Positions 24,971 to 32,249 of a DNA stretch of 33,654 nt are shown here, in pieces. The translations under genes and the position numbers were made by a program. The stretch lies in contig DAOVVQ010000002.1 in NCBI GenBank assembly GCA_030637065.1, forward strand, positions 1-33,654, written 5' to 3'. Below the pieces are notes generated by a model. That model worked only from the letters and a program-made list of their open reading frames with translations. It made no database searches and was not told the origin of the DNA. Source of the stretch: Planctomycetota bacterium (GTDB lineage: Bacteria; Planctomycetota; Phycisphaerae; Sedimentisphaerales; Anaerohalosphaeraceae). The number at the start of each line of letters is the position of its first letter. The stretch's first letter is position 1.

Positions 24971-25063
24971 GCTGCAATTCAGGGCGGATTCGCAACGTCG
25001 TCAGCAAAACTGCCGGATCGATCAAGCACGTAATTGACGTAAAGCCTTGGTTATAAAGAAGTT

Positions 25064-25136
25064 GGGAGTGTAGCTCAGTTGGTAGAGCAACGGCTTTTTA
25101 AGCCGTAGGTCCTGGGTTCGAGCCCCGGCACTCTCA
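25064..25136 (+). tRNA. tRNA-Lys (anticodon UUU)
   Basis: 73-nt cloverleaf. The acceptor stem is GGGAGTG (25064-25070) with CACTCTC (25129-25135), including one G-U pair, and the discriminator is A25136. The D-arm sequence is AGCTCAGTTGGTAGAGC. The anticodon stem is ACGGC/GCCGT with loop TTTTTAA, placing anticodon TTT at 25097-25099. The T-arm is CTGGG-TTCGAGC-CCCGG. The 3' CCA is not encoded, so it must be added after transcription. It is the only RNA gene seen in the window. Confidence 0.97.
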
Positions 25137-25161
25137 TTCACAGAACAAAGGATCCGTCCCA

Positions 25162-25221
25162 ATGAAAGACGATATCGCAAGTGCTAAATCAAATTTGAAA
25201 GCCTCTACAGAGCATGTCTAA
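25162..25221 (+). CDS. Possible 19-aa ORF or gene remnant downstream of tRNA-Lys
   Basis: ATG 25162 is preceded by AAAGGA at a 9-nt distance and encodes MKDDIASAKSNLKASTEHV before a TAA. The peptide looks like the start of an amphipathic helical protein and has a good ribosome-binding site. It could be the truncated 5' end of a gene destroyed by insertion or mutation next to the tRNA. The bases after the stop do not continue a convincing protein. The rest of 25222-25328 shows nothing recognisable. Confidence 0.25.
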   Translation: MKDDIASAKSNLKASTEHV

Positions 25222-25328
25222 ACCCTAAGAGGCCACAGCGTTTCGCACTGTCTTCCGCCTTCCCAGGATAGCGCAACTGTAACCGTGCCGCAATCCGATA
25301 TGACAGAGACGATCCAGAAACAGATTAG

Positions 25329-27143
25329 TCAATACTCTAACGGTGACGGACGTCCATACTTGTGGTCTTTAGTGGGTTTCTTGGCCTTGCAATAGGGATG
25401 AGCACCATCGCGGCCGTACCAGTCGAATTCAACTTTGCGCCCGTGCAAACGCCACATTCGCGGAGACGTGTTGTGCAGCCAATCCAAGGGTTCGCCCAGC
25501 GGTTGCGGTTTGGCCGCCGCGGCGAAGGCCATCTTGAGGGCATTTTGTTGCTCCCTTCCAAGGGCGGCCGGACTTGCTGATACAAATAACGGTGTTCCGC
25601 TTTCGGCCAACAGTTGTAACCATTGCTTGTTCATGGCCCAAGGTATCTGCCGGGTCAACCCAACGCAATCAGCATCGCAAAGAAAGAAAGTGCCATGTTG
25701 AGCCATGCGGAATGCAAGTGTATTAATTCCCATCTTCCGCGTGCGTTCCCATATCTTGCCGCTGGTATCATTACCTGTCCGCTGGATCTCGAAAATCCCC
25801 GCGCATAAATGCCCAATGGTGTTGCAGCCAATGATGAGCGCTTTGCCGGCAGCATGGCGTATTGTTCGATAGAGTCCCGTCACGATTTCCGCAGTCGTCT
25901 TTGATCGGTCATTGAAGGTCCAACCATCCGCCGTAAGAAATGAACCCATTTGATAACCCCAGTGCCCAAAAATATCGACCGTGCTGAAATCGTGTTTTAT
26001 CAGATCATAGCCCCAATCGACAAATCGCCGGATATCGGCGCCGATCCGTTCGAGCACCTCTGGAATCGATGGGTCCAGAACGGGATGTCGTCTTGTCATA
26101 ACCATCGTGAAACGATCATCTGGAAGGCATAGCGAAATGGGATCGGCTTTCGTGGCATCGAGCGGCCTATAGTGGATGCCCGGACGAACGCCCTGATTGC
26201 GCATCGCCGCGGACAGGCCTGGCATATCGGGGAACCGCTCATTGCCATGCTCCCAACAAGGAACGGCATCACGGTTGTTCCAGCCGCCATCGATGATCAT
26301 ATAAGGCCGGTTCCTGGCATCGGAGGCGTGCTCCGAGATGATGCGGCTGTCCTTGATAATACCTTCATGAGTATTCTTTCCATATGCATAATACCAATCA
26401 TTACCACCATACACCGGCCATTCGGGCAAACGCGGAGTTTCGCAGAGCATACGGCAAAACGCTTGCGCCGCCAAAAATGGGGATTCCCCTTCCCCGCGCC
26501 GCGTCACGACGGTCGCGGCGAGTAGTCTGCGATTGCCAAGGAGTACGCCTTGCCCGCCAGAACGCACATCCAGCCAGAGACTAATGCCTGAATCATCGAC
26601 TTGCCACCAGCACATCGCCGCCGGACCTGTCTTAACGCCGTATCCCGAAGTGTGTTCTCCCGTATAGGCTAAAAAGTAAAATGGCATCACCCGATCTGCA
26701 ATTCGGCAACGCCACTCAAGCTCGCCATAACCGCGTTCCCACTCATCTCCAAGAAAAAGGGGGTCGTCCGGAAATGCCTCGGATTGCCATCGAAGATGCA
26801 CGCGTTCCAGCGAGGTGTTCGGAGCCTCTATACTAATAGGTAATTCACCATTTGAAGGCCGGACTTCAACGAGTAAATTCGTTCCCGTCCATTTCTCAGT
26901 GTCCGCTCTGCTCAGTTCATGGAATCCTTCCTCCGTGAATGCCATTACCCGGTCGGGCGGTCGAATGATGTCGACAAAACCAGAGGCTTTACGGCTATTT
27001 TTACCACTCTTGGAATCTTTTCCGCTACCCGCCCCTGCCGCTGAGATCGCCAGGGAGGCCGTGGACGCGGAAGCCGCGAGAGTCATGAATTTACGTCTGG
27101 ATACCAACGTGTTTTGCCGATTTGAATCCGTCTGTCTTGTCAT
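25329..27143 (-). CDS. Tat-exported GH36-like (clan GH-D) glycosidase
   Basis: 604-aa predicted retaining glycosidase of the alpha-galactosidase/melibiase superfamily. A twin-arginine signal (SRRKFMTLAASASTASLA) directs export. Residues about 55-235 form a beta-rich N-terminal domain, and a TIM barrel follows (about 240-545). Key segments are YMIIDGGWNNRDAV (281-294), DWGYDLIKHDFS with D385 as candidate nucleophile, and FEIQRTGNDTSG (451-462) with D459 as candidate acid/base. These match the YxKxD and RxxxD patterns of clan GH-D. AAAGGAAA precedes the ATG. It is 13 nt downstream of the alpha/alpha-type lipoprotein gene in the same direction, so they likely share an mRNA. Substrate could be an alpha-galactoside or a related sugar; the exact family and specificity are uncertain. 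Confidence 0.75.
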   Translation of the reverse strand: MTRQTDSNRQNTLVSRRKFMTLAASASTASLAISAAGAGSGKDSKSGKNSRKASGFVDIIRPPDRVMAFTEEGFHELSRADTEKWTGTNLLVEVRPSNGELPISIEAPNTSLERVHLRWQSEAFPDDPLFLGDEWERGYGELEWRCRIADRVMPFYFLAYTGEHTSGYGVKTGPAAMCWWQVDDSGISLWLDVRSGGQGVLLGNRRLLAATVVTRRGEGESPFLAAQAFCRMLCETPRLPEWPVYGGNDWYYAYGKNTHEGIIKDSRIISEHASDARNRPYMIIDGGWNNRDAVPCWEHGNERFPDMPGLSAAMRNQGVRPGIHYRPLDATKADPISLCLPDDRFTMVMTRRHPVLDPSIPEVLERIGADIRRFVDWGYDLIKHDFSTVDIFGHWGYQMGSFLTADGWTFNDRSKTTAEIVTGLYRTIRHAAGKALIIGCNTIGHLCAGIFEIQRTGNDTSGKIWERTRKMGINTLAFRMAQHGTFFLCDADCVGLTRQIPWAMNKQWLQLLAESGTPLFVSASPAALGREQQNALKMAFAAAAKPQPLGEPLDWLHNTSPRMWRLHGRKVEFDWYGRDGAHPYCKAKKPTKDHKYGRPSPLEY

Positions 27144-27156
27144 TTTTTAGTTTCCT

Positions 27157-28341
27157 TTAGGGCTGTGTAGGGTGCGTAAGCAGGTAAAGCATGAGTGCGG
27201 AGGGAAAGACAGCGTGGGCGCCATCCTGTCCGAGTTCACCGGCGGGAAAGTGGCGGATCGCGGGAGCCATGATTGTTGCGGCCTTTTTCTTATCGCCATG
27301 TGCTACGAGGATGAGACCGAGTTGGAACGCTCGCTTGGGGTCCGTTTGGGGGGTGTACAGAGTCGGTGTGGCGGGTGTCGCGCGTTTGGGGCATGCCGGG
27401 CCGGTGTTCGGAGCGGTCATGGGAAATATGCATTTGATGGCGAAACCCGAGCCCTTATCGAGGGCGGCCTTGAGCGAGGCGTCCTTCGATGCGTCGGTAA
27501 AACGATGGATTTGAATAAGGGATTCCATTGTGACCATGAAGTAGCCAACGGTGTCTTTGTTGCTGGGGTCATTTCCATTGAGGCCATAGTGCCAGAAACC
27601 GTCGGGCTCCTGAGCGGGGAGGACCTGGCTGCTTACGCACCTGTCCGACTTCTGCTTGAGGCGAGCGGCAAGGGCGGGATCGATACTCTTGACACAGTCA
27701 CTGACCACAGCGGCGGCGAAAGAAACGGCTGCGGTCTTGTTTACGGACGAGGGCTTGCTGATGGGGTGCTTGGGAACGCCGGTGTTGACGTCGATGGTTG
27801 AGGCCCACCAGCCCTCTTCGTTCCAGGGGTAGCTGTCGATGACTGTGGCGATGTACCGGATGTCGTCGTCGCGACCGCCGGCCTTGTGGTAAATACGGGC
27901 CAGCGCGGCGGTATACCAGCCGAAGGCCGGCGGGCCTCCGCTGGGGAAGGCACGGCCGTCTTCGGTTTCATTTTCCTTGATGTAAATGACGCCAAACTTC
28001 ATCGCCTTCATTTTGGCAAGGACGCGGTCGGCGAGTTGAAGTGCCGCCGAACGGTAGGCCGGATCGCCCGTTAGCTCGTGCATGAATTCAAACGCCATCA
28101 ATGTCAGGCTTTCGGCGCTTTTACCCTTGAGATCGGCGACCTGGCCATCGGTATCGATGAGCAGGTCAAGGTGGTGCGTGACCGCCGATCGGAGTCGGGC
28201 GGGCAAGTCAGCAGCGGCGATCGGTTTGATGTCTGTAAAGTCGCCCGAGGGAAACTTTTTCGGCTGTTCTACCGGGGCGCAGGACGTTATGCAAAAAATC
28301 ACAATGACACAGAAGATGAATACCGATAGCCTATCAAGCAT
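27157..28341 (-). CDS. Lipoprotein with predicted alpha/alpha-toroid fold, possible glycan-active protein
   Basis: 394-aa predicted lipoprotein. The signal MLDRLSVFIFCVIVIF leads to the lipobox CITSC (C21). The mature part is a series of helices with features of (alpha/alpha)6 barrels of sugar-active enzymes: FEFMHELTGDPAYRSAALQLADRVL, AFGWYTAALARIYHKAG, WNEEGWWASTID, DGFWHYGLNGND and FPSALMLYLL. I cannot assign a named glycoside hydrolase, lyase or epimerase family or catalytic residues. AGGAG at 28353-28349 (minus) is 7 nt before ATG 28341; an upstream in-frame ATG at 28359 is less likely. It is the first gene of a minus-strand pair with the GH36-like enzyme, and is divergent from the FG-GAP lipoprotein gene at 28717. 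Confidence 0.7.
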   Translation of the reverse strand: MLDRLSVFIFCVIVIFCITSCAPVEQPKKFPSGDFTDIKPIAAADLPARLRSAVTHHLDLLIDTDGQVADLKGKSAESLTLMAFEFMHELTGDPAYRSAALQLADRVLAKMKAMKFGVIYIKENETEDGRAFPSGGPPAFGWYTAALARIYHKAGGRDDDIRYIATVIDSYPWNEEGWWASTIDVNTGVPKHPISKPSSVNKTAAVSFAAAVVSDCVKSIDPALAARLKQKSDRCVSSQVLPAQEPDGFWHYGLNGNDPSNKDTVGYFMVTMESLIQIHRFTDASKDASLKAALDKGSGFAIKCIFPMTAPNTGPACPKRATPATPTLYTPQTDPKRAFQLGLILVAHGDKKKAATIMAPAIRHFPAGELGQDGAHAVFPSALMLYLLTHPTQP

Positions 28342-28716
28342 AATGAAACTCCTGCACAAACGTGAATTTTGGGGGCAGATCTAACATTATTACATTTTTC
28401 TCATACGTGTTCACAGCACGTCTCCGATCTTACCACAACCCCGCCATCGCGACTGATCATAGCAAACGCAAGCCAGGATTTCAACGGATAATTTCATTGA
28501 ATCGCAAGGCTGGAGAACCCTCGGGCACTTATCCTGATTATCTAAGAGCGACTACTTCGACGCCAGGCCCAGAGCATTCGTCAAGCATAAAATGCGCAAT
28601 ATATATAACACTACACTATTGCCCGAAAAAAAATACTTAAAACGCTTGACTTAGCGAATTCAGGGAAATATAGTTGAAAAAGTCAGGTATAAGAAAGAAA
28701 CACGGGAGCACCCACG
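28342..28716. promoter_or_regulatory. 375-bp divergent intergenic control region
   Basis: Separates the two transcription units of the polysaccharide locus. AT-rich with no coding frame. The right-hand promoter is annotated separately (28646-28674). A short inverted repeat, ACGTG (28405-28409) and CACGT (28417-28421), lies near the left-hand gene and could be an operator. No convincing left-facing promoter was found. Confidence 0.5.
28646..28674 (+). promoter_or_regulatory. Sigma70-like promoter of the FG-GAP/lyase/sulfatase operon
   Basis: TTGACT at 28646-28651, a 17-nt spacer and TATAGT at 28669-28674, giving a leader of about 36 nt before ATG 28717. Confidence 0.65.
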
Positions 28717-30780
28717 ATGCGAAACATGGCCTATCTAATTCTTTTAGTTTTTGTCTGCCAGATTGCGTCCATCTCCTGCTCCAATATGGAGAGCGGCACT
28801 GAAGATATACTCTTAACGGATGAATTCGGCGCCCTGAAGGTCGGGATGTTTTCCACCTTTGTAAAGGCCCACGCCGAGTATCACTACCGGCCCGACGCTG
28901 CGCCCAAGGGAAACTGGGTCGTGTCCACGCATGAAGGAGATGTGGGGAGCCAGCGTGCATGGTGGATCCTTCAGGAAAACGGCGTCAACATTATGACCCA
29001 GACCTATGACAATCCCATCATCTACTCCCACCCGATGGTGATCGCGGGAGACCCGCTGTGGAAGGATTATACCGTCGTGGTTTCTTTTGCTCCCGAGTCC
29101 ACCGAGAAACAGAGCGGTATCATGTTCCGCTATCAAAATGACCGGTGCTATTACTTCTTTGGAGTCAAGGGCGATAAAGCCATTCTCAAGATGGTCCATC
29201 ATGCCAACGCCTATCGTCAGCCCCATGAAATTGTGTTAGCGGAGAAACAGACATCCTACTCTTCGGGACAATACCTCACAGCTAAGATTACCGTTCAGGG
29301 CAATCGTATCCGTGCCGAACTGGATAATGGGACCATCCTGGAAGCCGAAGACGCCAACTATCCGACCGGAAAAATCGGATTGATGGCGGACGTTCCAACC
29401 CGATACAGATCGGTCGCGGTAACAACCACTTCTACGGGGAAAAGCCTCTTTCTGACGCAAAAGAGAGAACGCCAGGCCGAGGAGGACCGTCTCGATGCAG
29501 CCAATCCGAAAATGGTCGTCTGGAAGAAGATCCGAACGTCAAAATTTGGCGTAGGCCGAAATCTGCGATTCGGTGACCTGAACAACGACGGTGTGATCGA
29601 CGTTCTCATCGGCCAGGTGGTCAATCACGGCCCCAAGGGCTCTTACAGTGAAGTAAGCTGTTTGACGGCCATGACGTTCGACGGCGATATACTCTGGCAG
29701 ATTGGCAGGCCCGACCTTCTAAAATACTTCCTGACCAACGACGTGGGAGTGCAGATTCACGATCTCGACAACGATGGGCGAAATGAGGTTGTCTACTGCA
29801 TGAATTCGGAGATTCACATAGCTGACGGCGCAACAGGCGAAACGAAGTACAAAGCGCAGGCGCCCCTAAGCAAACCGCCGGAGGACTTTTACCCCCGTAT
29901 CCTGGGGGACTGTCTGTTCTTCTGCGATCTGCGCGGGACCGGCCACGATCGGGATATCATTATCAAAGATCGGCAGAAACACTTTTGGGCGCTTAACGAC
30001 CGCCTTGAAGTCCTGTGGGAAGGCGGCTGTGGCGACGACAGCCAGACTGGCCATTATCCTTACGCTTATGACCTGGACGGAGACGGGAAAGACGAAGTGG
30101 CTATCGGCTATGCGCTCTATGATGACGATGGAACGCAGATATGGACCCACGATGGTAAGCTCGGTCAACATGCCGACGGCGTCGCCATTGTGCCTTTCTA
30201 TCCCGACACGGAAAAGGAACCTCAGATCTTCTACGCCGCGAGCGACGAGGGATACATGCGTCTGGATCAGGAAGGAAACATTCTCAAACACCACTATATC
30301 GGACATGTGCAAAATCCGTCAGTTGCCAATTATCGTTCAGACCTGCCGGGACTCGAAACCGTCTCCATCAACTTTCACGGCAACCAGGGCATCACTACTT
30401 TTTATGACGCCGACGGCAACATCTATCACCAATTCGAACCCGTTCAGCACGGCAGCATGATGCTTCCTTTGAACTGGAACGGGGGGGACGAGGAATACTT
30501 CGTTCTTTCGGCCGATGTTGAGGAAGGAGGCGTTTACGACGGCTGGGGGCGACGCGTGATGCGATTTCCGGGAGACGGACATCCCGTCATGTGCAACGCC
30601 GTGCTCGACATTACAGGCGACGTGCGGGATGAAATTGTAGTCTGGGATCCGTATGAGATATGGGTATACACACAGGACGACAATCCCAAGAGCGGGAAAC
30701 TGTACAAGCCCGATCGCAACCCTTTGTACAACTATTCGAACTACCAGGCAACTATATCACTGCCGGGGTGGTCGAAATAG
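28717..30780 (+). CDS. Exported jelly-roll plus FG-GAP/RGL11-like beta-propeller protein
   Basis: 687-aa exported protein. Its hydrophobic signal ends SISC21 (a weak lipobox), so it may be a lipoprotein. Residues about 30-240 form a concanavalin-like or DUF1080-like jelly roll (SGIMFRYQNDRCYYFFGVKG, PTGKIGLMAD). Residues about 265-687 form a propeller with FG-GAP calcium loops: DLNNDGVID (287-295), DLDNDGRNE (349-357), DLDGDGKDE (452-460) and the divergent DITGDVRDE (630-638). The YDLDGDGKDEVAIG stretch, HADGV and the C-terminal NYSNYQATISLPGW resemble rhamnogalacturonan lyase family 11 and its uncharacterised relatives. GGAG lies about 8 nt before the ATG. It may cleave or bind a uronic-acid polysaccharide. 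Lyase activity is inferred from fold only. Confidence 0.75.
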   Translation: MRNMAYLILLVFVCQIASISCSNMESGTEDILLTDEFGALKVGMFSTFVKAHAEYHYRPDAAPKGNWVVSTHEGDVGSQRAWWILQENGVNIMTQTYDNPIIYSHPMVIAGDPLWKDYTVVVSFAPESTEKQSGIMFRYQNDRCYYFFGVKGDKAILKMVHHANAYRQPHEIVLAEKQTSYSSGQYLTAKITVQGNRIRAELDNGTILEAEDANYPTGKIGLMADVPTRYRSVAVTTTSTGKSLFLTQKRERQAEEDRLDAANPKMVVWKKIRTSKFGVGRNLRFGDLNNDGVIDVLIGQVVNHGPKGSYSEVSCLTAMTFDGDILWQIGRPDLLKYFLTNDVGVQIHDLDNDGRNEVVYCMNSEIHIADGATGETKYKAQAPLSKPPEDFYPRILGDCLFFCDLRGTGHDRDIIIKDRQKHFWALNDRLEVLWEGGCGDDSQTGHYPYAYDLDGDGKDEVAIGYALYDDDGTQIWTHDGKLGQHADGVAIVPFYPDTEKEPQIFYAASDEGYMRLDQEGNILKHHYIGHVQNPSVANYRSDLPGLETVSINFHGNQGITTFYDADGNIYHQFEPVQHGSMMLPLNWNGGDEEYFVLSADVEEGGVYDGWGRRVMRFPGDGHPVMCNAVLDITGDVRDEIVVWDPYEIWVYTQDDNPKSGKLYKPDRNPLYNYSNYQATISLPGWSK

Positions 30781-30847
30781 TACGTCGACCTCTCGGAGAA
30801 AGGAATATGTTACCATGCATAAAGGAAAATTGGATTGGAAGGTTATC

Positions 30848-32173
30848 ATGAACCGACGAGATTTTGTTCTCTCTTCGGCTGGTCTAACCGCTATGCTCTG
30901 CACGTCTGGTGTCTGGGCAGTCCAAAATACTTTTTCCAGGAAGAAGTATTATAAATTTGAGTCTTTTAACACAGACAAAACGCTCGCACCGGTTACTCGA
31001 GTCACTCCCGATGACGGATTCTACGTCCATACCTATTTCGATGTCTGTCCCTTCAGCCCCTCCGAACGTTACTATGCCGTCACGAAAATCCCATTCCAGG
31101 ACAAAATGCCCATCTTGGGCGACACTGCCCAAGTGTGCGTAATTGATCTGCAGGAGCAGACCATTCAAACGGTTTTCACGACGAAATGCTGGGGTTACCA
31201 GACCGGTGCCAATGTGAACTGGGGCTCGGCGGACCGCCACCTTTACACAAATGACGTAATTGGTGGAACAGCGGTTTGCGTGCGAATCGACCTGGAGACG
31301 GGCGAGACCAAGGCATTCGCCGGACCGCTCTATCACATCGCGCCGGATGAATCGTGTGTGATCGGCTTTCCACACGAGCTGCGCGATATCTCCCAGATTG
31401 GATACGGCGTTCCCCCGAGGAAGCCCGGCGACTTTGCCGCTCTGTCCATCGGTGCTGCAAAGGACGAGGGTATCTGGCGCACCGATTTAAAAACGGGCGA
31501 GAAAACGCTGCTTGTCAGTCTCGCCAACGTCGCAGCAAAAGTCCCCGAACCCGAGCAGAAGGAAGGCGGCACTTATTACTTCTGGCATTCCAAATTCAAT
31601 CGGCAGGGTACGCGAATCGTCCAGGTCTTGCGCTACATGCTGGAATATGGAACCTCCAGCCGAAATCCGATGGCCTTTACCTTCAACGCCGACGGAACGG
31701 ACATCCAGTACACACCGCTCTCGGACCGTGTGCCCGTGTGGGATAATGGTGGAGGTCACCCGAACTGGCATCCGGACGGCGAGAATATTTTGCGATGCCT
31801 GAGTCCCGATGGCGGCGACAGACGCTATTGCCTGTTTAGATACGACGGGTCGGATTTCAAGGTCCTCTGTCCAAAGATCAAGGCCGGCGGTCATCCAAGC
31901 ATCGAAGTTCGCGGCAAATATCTCATCACGGACGACACTCCAGTTATAGATGACATCCAGCACGTGACATTGAAACTGATCAACCTCGCGGCGGAGGAAG
32001 ATCGCGAGATATGTTCGATCCCGACCATAGACAGGCGTAATCTGGTGGATAAAGTTTTTCGGCTGGACGGTCATCCCGCCTGGAGCCGCGATTACAAAAA
32101 AGTTTCTCTCCAGGCAGCTGAGAAAGGTCGCAGGCAAATGTATGTAGTAGACTTGTCCGATTTGATTGGCTGA
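30848..32173 (+). CDS. Tat-exported TolB/oligogalacturonate-lyase-like beta-propeller protein
   Basis: 441-aa protein with a twin-arginine signal (MNRRDFVLSSAGLTAML) and a seven-bladed-type propeller. Blades show repeats such as SPSERYYAVTK, GHPNWHPDGENILRCLSPDG (303-322) and GHPAWSRDYKKVSLQA (408-423). The conserved histidines H247, H304, H349 and H409 recall the metal-binding histidines of family 22 oligogalacturonate lyases, which split unsaturated digalacturonate. Individual catalytic residues cannot be proven from sequence, and a TolB-like binding role remains possible. ATG 30848 is preferred because GGAAGG ends 5 nt upstream and the Tat motif is then N-terminal; another in-frame ATG lies at 30815. 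It follows the RGL11-like gene by 67 nt and is probably in the same operon. Confidence 0.7.
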   Translation: MNRRDFVLSSAGLTAMLCTSGVWAVQNTFSRKKYYKFESFNTDKTLAPVTRVTPDDGFYVHTYFDVCPFSPSERYYAVTKIPFQDKMPILGDTAQVCVIDLQEQTIQTVFTTKCWGYQTGANVNWGSADRHLYTNDVIGGTAVCVRIDLETGETKAFAGPLYHIAPDESCVIGFPHELRDISQIGYGVPPRKPGDFAALSIGAAKDEGIWRTDLKTGEKTLLVSLANVAAKVPEPEQKEGGTYYFWHSKFNRQGTRIVQVLRYMLEYGTSSRNPMAFTFNADGTDIQYTPLSDRVPVWDNGGGHPNWHPDGENILRCLSPDGGDRRYCLFRYDGSDFKVLCPKIKAGGHPSIEVRGKYLITDDTPVIDDIQHVTLKLINLAAEEDREICSIPTIDRRNLVDKVFRLDGHPAWSRDYKKVSLQAAEKGRRQMYVVDLSDLIG

Positions 32174-32249
32174 GAATAATATGGTGGGCAGCCTGATGAT
32201 TGTAGCAGAGTTTTAACGCAGAGATAGAAATCAAAGGAGAAAAAGTAAA

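Noticed and set aside
24666-25025. 119-codon minus-strand frame through the 18-bp repeats
   Set aside because: Not called as a gene. It overlaps the mlaD-like 3' end and the tRNA promoter and has no convincing ribosome-binding site. The hexapeptide pattern follows from an 18-bp unit; it is kept only as a finding.
25064-25136. tRNA 3' end as an attachment site of a mobile element
   Set aside because: No second copy of the tRNA 3' end and no integrase were seen in the window.
28405-28421. Inverted repeat ACGTG-N7-CACGT as an operator
   Set aside because: The arms are only 5 bp and no regulator is encoded nearby, so it is mentioned only within the intergenic entry.
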